From: Gammaproteobacteria bacterium
GTDB lineage: Bacteria; Pseudomonadota; Gammaproteobacteria; JAABTG01
Assembly: GCA_030066245.1 (NCBI GenBank)
Contig: JASJBY010000106.1
Coordinates: 1-11,344 of the forward strand
DNA: 11,344 bases
Direction of reading: 5' to 3'
Positions 1-6,940 of this stretch are shown here, one piece after another; the first letter of the stretch is position 1, and each line of letters opens with the position of its first letter. The notes under the pieces were generated by a model. It saw nothing but the letters and a program-made list of their open reading frames with translations. It searched no databases and was not told the origin of the DNA. A program made the position numbers and the translations under genes.

Positions 1-776
1 GGGTCCCGTTTCTTGCCGACCTCAAGCCCAGCGGTCGCTACGTCATGGAAGATCTGCACAAGGTCGGCGGCACGCCGGCAGTCATGAAGTATCTGCTTGA
101 AAAGGGGCTCCTCAAAGGCGATTGTCTGACCGTCACCGGCAGGAGCGTTGGTGAGAACCTGGCCGAGCTCCCACGGCTTGCGGCAGGTCAGGAGGTGTTC
201 ATGCCCCTGGAGCGGCCCATAAAGGCGACGGGTCACATCCAGATCCTGCGCGGCAATCTGGCGCCAGGGGGCGCGGTGGCCAAGATCACCGGCAAGGAAG
301 GGGAGCGTTTCAGCGGTCCGGCACGGGTCTACGATGCTGAAGAAGATATGGTGGCGGCGCTGGAGCAGGGGCAGATACGCAAGGGTGACGTGGTGGTCAT
401 CCGGTACGAAGGTCCGAAAGGGGGGCCGGGCATGCCGGAGATGTTGACACCGACCTCCGCCATCATGGGTGCGGGGCTGGGCAGCGACGTGGCGCTGCTG
501 ACCGACGGGCGCTTCTCGGGCGGCTCGCACGGTTTCATCGTGGGTCACATCGTGCCGGAGGCACAGGAGGGGGGAGCAATCGCCCTGGTCCGTGACGGCG
601 ACCGGATCACCATTGACGCCCGCCAGCGCCTGATCAGCGTGGAAATCTCCGAGGAGGAGATGGCACAGCGCCGCGAAGCGTGGCAGATGCCGGCCTACAA
701 GGCGACTCGCGGTACTCTCCACAAGTACATCAAGAACGTCAAAGACGCCTCCCAGGGCTGTGTGACGGACGAGTGA
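1..776 (+). CDS. ilvD: Dihydroxy-acid dehydratase, C-terminal part (5' end outside window)
   Basis: Dihydroxy-acid dehydratase removes water from 2,3-dihydroxy-isovalerate and 2,3-dihydroxy-3-methylvalerate in cytosolic valine/isoleucine synthesis, using an Fe-S cluster and Mg2+. The open frame enters at base 3 without a start, so about 257 C-terminal codons of a roughly 560-residue family are present. Visible hallmarks are VMEDLHKVGGTPAVMKYLL, GPKGGPGMPEML followed by PTSAIMG, and the IlvD/Edd signature ALLTDGRFSGGS then GHIVPEA. The end, SQGCVTDE, is typical of IlvD rather than 6-phosphogluconate dehydratase (Edd). The cluster-binding cysteines of the N-terminal half lie outside the window. 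The stop is 2 bp from the stop of the convergent lipoprotein gene. A sugar-acid dehydratase of the same superfamily is a less likely alternative. Confidence 0.93.
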   Translation, partial: VPFLADLKPSGRYVMEDLHKVGGTPAVMKYLLEKGLLKGDCLTVTGRSVGENLAELPRLAAGQEVFMPLERPIKATGHIQILRGNLAPGGAVAKITGKEGERFSGPARVYDAEEDMVAALEQGQIRKGDVVVIRYEGPKGGPGMPEMLTPTSAIMGAGLGSDVALLTDGRFSGGSHGFIVGHIVPEAQEGGAIALVRDGDRITIDARQRLISVEISEEEMAQRREAWQMPAYKATRGTLHKYIKNVKDASQGCVTDE

Positions 777-778
777 GT

Positions 779-2437
779 TTAGGGGGAGAAGGTCTCGTTG
801 AAGCCCCTGAACACGTCGGTCACTGTATTTTGGTCGTCGACCCCCAGAAGGTTGGTGGCCCCTGAGTCGAAGGCGACGTAGCCCCCGTCCCGGCTGATGG
901 CGGATCTGAGGCTGTCACCCAGCTCGCCCCGATCACCTTGGGCGTTCTCGCTGACCAAGTCCAGGGGACCGCTCTGCCCGTTCTGCAGATCCTTCACGAA
1001 GATCTGGATCCAGCCGTTGTTGGAGCCGATCAGGTCAGCAAGAGAATGAAAGGCGACGTAGCGGCCGTCGGCGCTGATGGACGCCCCCCGGCTGGCAAGA
1101 TTTCCGCGATTCGCCGAGGTGTCGGCGCTGGCGATCAGCACCGAGTCAGATTGCAGGTCCTTGCGGACGATCTGGTCAACTGCGCCGTTCGCCCCCAGGT
1201 TGACGGCTGTGGTCTGGAACGCTACAAACTGGCCGAAGCGGCTGACGGACGGATTCGCGCTGGGGCCGTTGCCGAGGTTGCCGAGCTCGGTCTCGCTGAC
1301 GATATCGAGCGCATTGGTCACCAGATCCTTCCGGTAGATCTGGGTCTCGCCGCCGCCGGCGGCCCCGAAGTTGGGTGCAGAGGTCTGGAACACGACGTAC
1401 TCGCCGTTATCGCTGATGGCGGGCTGAGTGGCGTCGGCATCGGCGGGCGTGCCCGAGGCGTCGGCGCTGGCCACCTCGATGGTGCCTGTCTCCAGGTCTT
1501 TCACATAAACCTGCGTTAATCCGGAGACGCCGGCCACCAGGTTGCTCGCGTTGGACTGAAATGCCACGTAACGGCCGTCGGAGCTGATGGACGCATCGAT
1601 GCTATTCCCGTTGCTGGGGGTGCCGGCGTCATTGGCGCTGACCAGCGTCACCGTGTCCGACTCCCGATCCTTCACATAGACATGGATCGGGATGACCGCG
1701 CCGAGCCCTGGAACGAGATTGGTCGCGGCCGACTCGAAGGCCACGAATCGACCGTCCGGGGTGATTGCGGGGCGGCTGCTGTTGCCGTCGCCCTCAATCC
1801 CGGCTTCGTTGACGCTTATCCTTTCGATGTCACCGGTCTGAAGGTCCTTGACGAAGACATCCAGCGCGGCGTTGGTATCACCGAAAACCAGATTCTCGTC
1901 CGCCGAGTCGAACGCCACCAGGCGCCCTGACAAATCCGTGGCGGCGTTCTGGCTGGCCAGTGTGGTCTCGGTTCCGTTCGCGTCCGTGGAGGCGCGAACC
2001 AGCTCGGCCGCAGTCGAGAAGCTCCAGATAACGTCAGAGGTGAGTGGTACGCCGTTGGCGTCCCTGATGGTCTCGTCCAGGGTGACCGTGTAGCTCTCCT
2101 CGAAGTCCAGCAGGTTGGTGGGCTCGAAGGCGGCCGTCTGGCAGGGAAGGCTGCAGCTGATGCTTCCCCGTAGATCGCCGGACGGGCCCGTCACGGTGAA
2201 GGTGCCCGAGTCGATGCTGGAGGGGTCCATCTCCCGGTCAAAGAGCGCCAGAACGATAGCGCTTATCACCGCCCCGGTGCTGTTGGCGTCGGGATTGATG
2301 TCGACAACGCTGGGCGCAGATCCTGGAGCAGGTTTTCGGCTGCTGCCACCGCCGCTCAGACAGCCGGTTACCAGCAGCAGGGAGAGAACCGCAGCTCCCA
2401 GCAGGAGCACCGCGCGTCGAGACTCTGATCGTGCCAT
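779..2437 (-). CDS. Lipoprotein with Ig-like (Big_5-type) domain and seven-repeat beta-propeller
   Basis: This is a 552-residue predicted lipoprotein. A basic N-terminus and hydrophobic segment end in the lipobox LVTGC, giving lipidated Cys26. Residue +2 is Leu, which favours the outer membrane. Residues about 41-143 resemble a bacterial Ig-like Big_5 domain (VVDINPD, FDREMDP, GTFTV, WSFST), with a Cys95/Cys99 pair. Residues about 146-552 hold seven repeats of about 57 residues. Each has the pattern VS.N..G, SxDGRYVAF.S...NL, and V(Y/F)VKDL.TG, as in WD40-like/TolB-type propeller repeats, so a closed seven-bladed propeller is expected. The start is supported by AAGGAG six bases upstream of the ATG. 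The gene lies 114 bp after the rssC-like gene on the same strand and may be in its operon. Its function is unknown. Big_5-plus-propeller proteins are usually surface or periplasmic binding scaffolds, so the role is inference. Confidence 0.85.
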   Translation of the reverse strand: MARSESRRAVLLLGAAVLSLLLVTGCLSGGGSSRKPAPGSAPSVVDINPDANSTGAVISAIVLALFDREMDPSSIDSGTFTVTGPSGDLRGSISCSLPCQTAAFEPTNLLDFEESYTVTLDETIRDANGVPLTSDVIWSFSTAAELVRASTDANGTETTLASQNAATDLSGRLVAFDSADENLVFGDTNAALDVFVKDLQTGDIERISVNEAGIEGDGNSSRPAITPDGRFVAFESAATNLVPGLGAVIPIHVYVKDRESDTVTLVSANDAGTPSNGNSIDASISSDGRYVAFQSNASNLVAGVSGLTQVYVKDLETGTIEVASADASGTPADADATQPAISDNGEYVVFQTSAPNFGAAGGGETQIYRKDLVTNALDIVSETELGNLGNGPSANPSVSRFGQFVAFQTTAVNLGANGAVDQIVRKDLQSDSVLIASADTSANRGNLASRGASISADGRYVAFHSLADLIGSNNGWIQIFVKDLQNGQSGPLDLVSENAQGDRGELGDSLRSAISRDGGYVAFDSGATNLLGVDDQNTVTDVFRGFNETFSP

Positions 2438-2443
2438 GGAGGT

Positions 2444-2449
2444 CTCCTT
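2444..2449 (-). promoter_or_regulatory. Ribosome binding site of the propeller lipoprotein
   Basis: On the minus strand the sequence reads AAGGAG, six bases before the ATG at 2437. This is a strong Shine-Dalgarno match and fixes the start just before the signal peptide. Confidence 0.8.
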
Positions 2450-2464
2450 CTACCGAAGCCCCCA

Positions 2465-2511
2465 GTCACCGGCCATCCGGCTCCCGACCGTGCGGTGACA
2501 GGCAGGCTGTC
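2465..2511. repeat. Inverted repeats in the spacer before the propeller lipoprotein
   Basis: Two dyads overlap in the 114-bp spacer between the STAS gene and the lipoprotein. GTCACCG (2465-2471) pairs with CGGTGAC (2493-2499) across 21 bases. GACAG (2497-2501) pairs with CTGTC (2507-2511) across 5 bases. Neither is followed by a T run in the minus-strand direction, so they are not classical terminators. They could be mutually exclusive hairpins in the leader or an operator, or chance. No convincing -35/-10 pair was found in this spacer. Confidence 0.35.
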
Positions 2512-2551
2512 GTATGTCAGAGATCTCCCCAAAGTGATTGCTTTCATGTTG

Positions 2552-3055
2552 TTATTGTGTCGCCTGTGATTCTTGTTGCAGCTCCAGAAGACTGACTACA
2601 TCGGCGAACTCCTGTCTGTTCCGCTCATTCATCGCCATGAGCGTGCGATGGGCCTCCAGCATGGTCCGGCTGAGGCGAGCGCCATCGGGGCTCGCGATGG
2701 GCAGCGCTCGTGCCTCCGCCGACGGAGGAGCTGTATCCGCGACGATGTCAAACACCTCGTCAAAACCCATGTTGTAGAGGATTTCGTTAATGTCGTCCCG
2801 ATCTGATACCAGCGTGACCGGTGGACCGTGCCGTTCTCGCATGCGGTTTGCGATGCTCGCCAGAAGACCGAGGTTGGTGCTGTCGATGTGGGTGGTTTCC
2901 CGCAGGTCAAGCACGAAGCCGAGGGGCGGTGCTCCGGTGAACAACCCGTCGACGAAGCGCTGCACATCGGGCCCCAGAGCGTAGCCGATTTCGCCCTGGA
3001 ATCTCAGCACGTGCACGCCCGCGTGGGTGGCATAAAGCACCTTACCGCTCGCCAT
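2552..3055 (-). CDS. rssC: STAS-domain anti-sigma-factor antagonist, RssC-like
   Basis: This is a 167-residue cytosolic STAS protein, expected to act as a phospho-regulated switch that binds an anti-sigma factor or other partner. Residues about 3-105 form the STAS fold: LRFQGEIG, then FVLDLRETTHIDSTNLGLL with the phospho-acceptor site at Ser59/Thr60, then NEILYNMGFDEVFDI. Residues about 127-160 add a helical tail (MLEAHRTLMAMNERNRQEF), which I recall as typical of Pseudomonas RssC; simple SpoIIAA proteins lack it. I chose the ATG at 3055 rather than the upstream one at 3136. The STAS fold begins there, an AGGAGG-like site lies about nine bases upstream, and the upstream extension would lie inside the phosphatase gene. 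It overlaps the end of the phosphatase gene by 14 bp, so the two are probably translated together and that phosphatase is its likely partner. No switch kinase is nearby. Confidence 0.85.
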   Translation of the reverse strand: MASGKVLYATHAGVHVLRFQGEIGYALGPDVQRFVDGLFTGAPPLGFVLDLRETTHIDSTNLGLLASIANRMRERHGPPVTLVSDRDDINEILYNMGFDEVFDIVADTAPPSAEARALPIASPDGARLSRTMLEAHRTLMAMNERNRQEFADVVSLLELQQESQATQ

Positions 3056-4211
3056 CGCCGCCCCCCCTCCTGACCATGAGAAAGGTGATGTCGTCGGGGA
3101 GCTGGGCGTCCTTCGCAAGCCCCAGCTCCCAGGCAAGCCGGCTGATGGAGGCGTCAGGTCCGCTCAATCTGCCCAGCAGATCGGCCTGCTTTTCCTTCAG
3201 TGACCCGAACGGAAGCATTTCCAGGACGCCGTCTGAAACGAGCCACAGGGTGAAATGCTCGGGCAGCTCACGCAGTTGTCGCGAGTACTCGGAATCGTCG
3301 AACAGTCCGAGGGGGCGACCGCGACAGGCAATCGGCTCGGCGTACCGGCCATCGTGCAGGATGGGGTGGGGAAAGTGTCCGCCACTGCTCCAGTCCAGTG
3401 TGTTCTCCTGCCGATCGATGATACCGTAAAACATGGTGACATAGTGATCCAGGCTTTGCTGGCGCAAGTCCCGGTTGAGGCGGCGGAAGGTGATGGCGGG
3501 ATTGGCGATGGTTTCATCGCCGTCGTGCCAGAAGCTCTCCCGGTACTGGCCCAGGAGGGTCTTCAGCATGACCGTGACAAAGGCCGAAGCGACGCCGTGT
3601 CCGGACACGTCAGCGATATAGAATCCGATGTGCCGATCGTCGATGGCGAAATAGTCGACGAAGTCGCCGCTGAGATACATGGACGGATAGAGCCGGCGGG
3701 TGAAGCAGTATTCGCCGAAGCGGCGCTCATCCTCGGGAAGCAGCTGAAACTGGACCCGTCTGCCTGCCTCCTCGTCTGCCTGAAGCTCCTTGTTCAGCCG
3801 CTCGAGGCTTTCCCGGTACTCCCGATTACGGCGCATCAGCGTTGCCCGTTCCAGCACGCGCTGTAAGGCGCTCTCCAGCACCCCCATGTCCTGTATGGGT
3901 TTTGTCACGTAGTCCCACGCGCCGGACTTGAGGGCTTGCACCGCGTAGCCCAGTTCGCTGACGCCCGAGACAATGATCACCGGCGTCTCCGGGGATTCGC
4001 TGGTAATGGTGGCGAGCACGTCAAGCCCCTCGATGCCGGGCAGTCTGAGATCGCAGAGCACAGCGTCTGGCTTCTCCTGACGAAAAACCTCAACGCCGCT
4101 AAGACCGTCATCAGCCTCAAGCATCTCGAAGCCGCTGTCTTCCAGATACGCGACTATGCCGTCCCGAATGGTGGGCTCGTCCTCGATGGTAAGTATGCGG
4201 GCGGCGCTCAT
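3042..4211 (-). CDS. rssB: Response regulator with PP2C (SpoIIE-type) phosphatase output, RssB-like
   Basis: This 389-residue cytosolic protein is a receiver-controlled Ser/Thr phosphatase. Residues 1-120 are a receiver: acidic pair Glu10/Asp11, phospho-acceptor Asp54 in VLCDLRLPG, Ser82, and Lys104 in YVTKP. A helical linker (about 115-155) leads to a PP2C domain at about 160-382. Its metal-binding motifs are complete: YLSGDFVDYF, IADVSGHG, LVSDGVLEML and LPDDIT. E. coli RssB has a degenerate PP2C fold, whereas this one looks active, as in the Pseudomonas proteins named RssB. There is no HATPase domain after the phosphatase, unlike HsbR/CrsR. I chose the ATG at 4211 because the receiver starts there; an in-frame ATG at 4283 would add 24 residues of no domain character. 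No strong Shine-Dalgarno sequence precedes it. The likely substrate is the overlapping STAS protein. Confidence 0.88.
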   Translation of the reverse strand: MSAARILTIEDEPTIRDGIVAYLEDSGFEMLEADDGLSGVEVFRQEKPDAVLCDLRLPGIEGLDVLATITSESPETPVIIVSGVSELGYAVQALKSGAWDYVTKPIQDMGVLESALQRVLERATLMRRNREYRESLERLNKELQADEEAGRRVQFQLLPEDERRFGEYCFTRRLYPSMYLSGDFVDYFAIDDRHIGFYIADVSGHGVASAFVTVMLKTLLGQYRESFWHDGDETIANPAITFRRLNRDLRQQSLDHYVTMFYGIIDRQENTLDWSSGGHFPHPILHDGRYAEPIACRGRPLGLFDDSEYSRQLRELPEHFTLWLVSDGVLEMLPFGSLKEKQADLLGRLSGPDASISRLAWELGLAKDAQLPDDITFLMVRRGGGDGER

Positions 4212-4374
4212 GGGGCGGCCTTGTGCTTCTCCGGTATCCAGCCCGTGCTTCGCCTGAGCGCCGTGCGTGACGCCGCCACGCACGCGTGTCGGACCACTAC
4301 AGGAAGCGTCCGCAGAGGAGTCGGTGGCATGTTGTGAAGCCCTAGGTCGGCCAGTAGCCCCCAGTTACAGCTGG

Positions 4375-4383
4375 ATTATCCCA
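4375..4383 (-). promoter_or_regulatory. Candidate extended -10 promoter for the rssB-like gene
   Basis: The minus strand reads TGGGATAAT, an extended -10 (TGn plus GATAAT, five of six matches), in the 189-bp gap between the single-domain receiver and the phosphatase gene. The nearest -35-like hexamer, TTGCTA, is 21 bp upstream, which is too far, so only the extended -10 supports this. It would let rssB-rssC be transcribed apart from the kinase. Confidence 0.3.
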
Positions 4384-4400
4384 AACTACCCCACGACCCA

Positions 4401-4775
4401 CTAGCAAACTGCCAACGACTTCACAGTTTCCGCCAGTTTCTGCAGGTCTGCAACCGGTTTCTTGAATAGCTGAAAATCTGATATCCCGAGAGCTCGAAGG
4501 TCGTTGGGCACACTGAAAGCAACCGATCCGGTGTGTATCACAAAGCGCATATCGGGGCGGATGCCGTGCAGGCGCTGAATGGCGGTGCCCCCGTCTATGC
4601 CAGGAAGGCGGAGATCCATCACGCACACGTCCCAGCGCGAGCCAGATTCCACCAGCTCTATGGCGTGCTCGGCGGTTCCCACGCTGGTCACCTGCATGCC
4701 CTCATCTTCGAAAAACGCCTCTAGGTTCTCTGCCACCAGCGGTTCATCGTCGACTATCAATATACGCAGGCTCAT
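4401..4775 (-). CDS. Single-domain response regulator (receiver only)
   Basis: This 124-residue cytosolic protein is a receiver domain and nothing else. The acidic pair is Asp9/Asp10 (ILIVDDEP), the phospho-acceptor is Asp54 (CVMDLRLPGIDGG), Thr82 is in HTGS, and Lys106 is in FKKP, so it should be phosphorylatable. There is no DNA-binding or enzymatic output. Its ATG overlaps the kinase stop as ATGA, which implies translational coupling and a cognate pairing with that kinase. With no output of its own it may act as a phosphate sink, a phosphorelay intermediate or a protein-binding switch. The neighbouring receiver-phosphatase is a plausible competitor for the same kinase. This role is inference. 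Confidence 0.9.
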   Translation of the reverse strand: MSLRILIVDDEPLVAENLEAFFEDEGMQVTSVGTAEHAIELVESGSRWDVCVMDLRLPGIDGGTAIQRLHGIRPDMRFVIHTGSVAFSVPNDLRALGISDFQLFKKPVADLQKLAETVKSLAVC

Positions 4776-6730
4776 CTTCTGCGCGACCGACTCCTTAAGG
4801 GCAGCCGGACTGTGAAGCGAGCCCCTTTGCCGGGCGCGGATGACAGAGTCAGACTGCCGTGGTGCTGCTCAACGATAATGAAGTAGGACACGGACAGTCC
4901 CAAACCCGTTCCTGTCCCAACGGGTTTTGTGGTGAAAAAGGGTTCAAAAACCCGGTCCTGGGTTTCTCTGTCTATTCCGGGCCCGTTATCCTCGATGTCG
5001 ATGCGTACGAAGTTGCCTTCCCGGTGGGTGCGCAGGGTCAGACGATAGGGCTGCCTGCCGCCAGCCGCCATTGCCTGGGCGGCGTTCTTGATGATGTTCA
5101 GAAAAACCTGCTCGATCTCTGTTCTGTCACAGGGCACCGGCGGTACCTTCGGGGCATACTCCCGTATGATCTCCACCTGGCGAAAGTCGTAGCGTTTCTT
5201 CAGGTCGTAATCGCTGCCCGCCAGTCGGATGACAACGTTCAGCATCTCTTCCACTCTCGCCGGCGTGAGCTCGGTCTCGGTCCGCCGACTGAAGCTCAGC
5301 ATATCGCCGACAATCCGGGTGGCTCGGGTCGCGGATTCATGGATGCCATCAAGGAAACGCAGAATGCCCCGCTGCTTCAGATAGTTATGCACCCTGTCCA
5401 GGTCGAGATTCAGGGCGTCCGCGGCGCGACGGTTGGCGGGCAAGTCCTGCGACAGGCGACGCAGAATATTCTGTGAACCTTGAAGCACGGCGCTCAGGGG
5501 GTTGTTGATCTCGTGAGCCATGCCGGCGGCGAGGCCGCCGACGGACATCATCTTCTCCGTCTGTACCATCATCTGCTCCACCCGCACTCGGTTGGTCACG
5601 TCGTCGAGACGGATCACGGCACCCTCGCCACCCTCGCCCTTGAGCGGGTAGACCACCACATCCGAGTAACGCGCTTCTCCGTCCTGCTCGCTGAACAGCC
5701 GCTCGCCAGTGACCGGGCTCCCGCTGCGTACGGCACGTTGCACCAGCTCCAGATGCGATTCGAGCTGCGGCAGCACGTCCCAGAACTTGCGTCCGACAGC
5801 GTGCTCGCCGGCCACTCCCGTGGTTTGGACGGCGTGCCGGTTCCACTCTGTGACGCGACCCTGGCTATCCACGCCGACCAGAACAGACGGCATGGAATCC
5901 ACGATATTCTCAAGGTAGGCCCGCATCCGCTGGATCTCGGAGGCCGTGCGGCGTTGCTCAGTAACATCGTCACCGGAGCTCAGCGTGCCAATGATGCACC
6001 CGTTCTCATCGCGCAGCGCCGCGTTATGCCAGGCGATGACGCGCTCTTTTCCGTCCCGGCAAAGAATCGGGTTCTCGTAGTATTCGCTGCTCTCCACCTC
6101 TCCGCGCACGAGCTTCTGGAAGACGGTCTTCAGCTCGTGGCGACTCGGCTCGGGTATGAAGTGGTCGAACCAGTTGCGGCCGACGATTTCGCCGGCGGGA
6201 TATCCCAGGATCTCGCAGCCCTCCCGGTTGATCAGAGTGACATTCTGTTGCGCATCGATAGCGACGACGATGGCGCCGGCGATGTCGAGGTAGCTCTCGA
6301 CCTTGTCCCGTTCCCGGCGCAGATCCTCTTCGGCCCGCTTGCGGGCAGTCAGGTCGTGAACGATGCCCGTAAAAATGTGCTGGCCCGGCGCGTGCACCTC
6401 GGCCACCGAGAGGTACATGGGGAAAGTCGAGCCGTCTCTGCGTCGACCTTCCACCTCGCGGCCCACGCCCATGATGCGGCGCTCACCAGTTGTCAGGTAG
6501 TTGTTGATGTAGCCGTCGTGCTCCGAGCGGTAAGGCTCGGGCATCAGCATACTGACGTTGCGTCCGACCACCTCGTTGGCCTGGTAGCCGAAGAGGCGCT
6601 CGGCGGCGGGATTCATGAGGCGCACGAGCCCCTCTCCGTCTATGGCAATGATGCCGTCGACGGCGTTGTCTACCAGTGCCCGGAGCAGTTCGCTGTCGAA
6701 TCTTGCGATGTCGCTTCCAGCCGCAGTCAT
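4772..6730 (-). CDS. Soluble three-PAS histidine kinase with FixL-like first PAS
   Basis: This is a 652-residue sensor histidine kinase with no membrane segment, so it is cytosolic. PAS1 (about 12-133) closely resembles the haem PAS of FixL: LMPEPYRSEHDGY, TTGERRIMGVGREVEG and RDGSTFPM. His71 sits at the position of the FixL proximal haem histidine and Arg91 at that of the distal arginine. PAS2 (about 141-260) and PAS3 (about 268-385) are generic, the latter with WNRHAVQTTG. The HisKA part carries phospho-acceptor His406 in GMAHEINNPLSAVLQGSQN, with a longer than usual stretch before LSFSRR. HATPase_c runs from about 495 to 645: N box NIIKNAAQAM, G1 DNGPGI, F box FEPFFTTKP, G2 GTGTGLGLSVSY. 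A second-messenger or redox ligand cannot be read from PAS2/PAS3. The gene overlaps the receiver gene by 4 bp. No strong Shine-Dalgarno site precedes the ATG; GAGAG lies about eight bases upstream. Confidence 0.92.
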   Translation of the reverse strand: MTAAGSDIARFDSELLRALVDNAVDGIIAIDGEGLVRLMNPAAERLFGYQANEVVGRNVSMLMPEPYRSEHDGYINNYLTTGERRIMGVGREVEGRRRDGSTFPMYLSVAEVHAPGQHIFTGIVHDLTARKRAEEDLRRERDKVESYLDIAGAIVVAIDAQQNVTLINREGCEILGYPAGEIVGRNWFDHFIPEPSRHELKTVFQKLVRGEVESSEYYENPILCRDGKERVIAWHNAALRDENGCIIGTLSSGDDVTEQRRTASEIQRMRAYLENIVDSMPSVLVGVDSQGRVTEWNRHAVQTTGVAGEHAVGRKFWDVLPQLESHLELVQRAVRSGSPVTGERLFSEQDGEARYSDVVVYPLKGEGGEGAVIRLDDVTNRVRVEQMMVQTEKMMSVGGLAAGMAHEINNPLSAVLQGSQNILRRLSQDLPANRRAADALNLDLDRVHNYLKQRGILRFLDGIHESATRATRIVGDMLSFSRRTETELTPARVEEMLNVVIRLAGSDYDLKKRYDFRQVEIIREYAPKVPPVPCDRTEIEQVFLNIIKNAAQAMAAGGRQPYRLTLRTHREGNFVRIDIEDNGPGIDRETQDRVFEPFFTTKPVGTGTGLGLSVSYFIIVEQHHGSLTLSSAPGKGARFTVRLPLRSRSRRR

Positions 6731-6793
6731 AACCGACTCTCGACCGTGCTATCCGACCGCCGTTCGGCCGGAGTACCAGTGATTGGACTGACG

Positions 6794-6819
6794 AGTATAG
6801 ACTGCCCAGCAGTATAGAC
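6794..6819. repeat. Direct repeat AGTATAGAC x2 in the divergent promoter region
   Basis: AGTATAGAC occurs at 6794-6802 and again at 6811-6819, a 17-bp period, in the 210-bp gap between the divergent kinase and yellow-family genes. On the minus strand each copy contains TATACT, one mismatch from a -10 box, so either copy could serve the kinase gene 64-81 bp downstream. No good -35 was seen. Tandem half-sites for a regulator are the alternative. Confidence 0.4.
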
Positions 6820-6874
6820 CGTCAGCCGGACCGTCCGCGGCGGCAAGAGGCTCCACGGGCGAGCAAAAAGGTCT

Positions 6875-6901
6875 TTGCCGTGGACCCGTTGCTGTTATAG
6901 T
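6875..6901 (+). promoter_or_regulatory. Candidate sigma-70 promoter of the yellow-family gene
   Basis: TATAGT at 6896-6901 is preceded by TGT, giving an extended -10 (TGnTATAGT). A partial -35, TTGCCG, lies at 6875-6880 with a short 15-bp spacer. The start of transcription would fall near 6908, about 30 bp before the ATG at 6941. The extended -10 carries most of the support. Confidence 0.45.
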
Positions 6902-6931
6902 GCGGGCACTGACCCGACGGCACTAGGATGC

Positions 6932-6935
6932 GAGG
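6932..6935 (+). promoter_or_regulatory. Ribosome binding site deciding the yellow-family start
   Basis: GAGG lies five bases before the ATG at 6941. With the signal peptide that begins at this ATG, it argues against the in-frame upstream ATG at 6875, which would overlap the promoter candidate. Confidence 0.6.
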
Positions 6936-6940
6936 ACCAC

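Noticed and set aside
938..1519. Plus-strand open frame opposite the propeller lipoprotein
   Set aside because: Its repeats mirror the blade repeats of the real minus-strand gene.
4402..4426. Possible sigma-54 promoter (TTGGCAGTTTGCT on the minus strand)
   Set aside because: The GG and GC elements are only six bases apart instead of the required ten.
4342..4626. Minus-strand 94-codon frame overlapping the single-domain receiver
   Set aside because: It is out of frame with a receiver that has every conserved residue, and its own product shows no domain.
5480..6817. Long plus-strand open frame (445 codons) opposite the histidine kinase
   Set aside because: It is antisense to a kinase with clear motifs over its full length. 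Its translation has no recognisable domain, as expected from high third-position GC.
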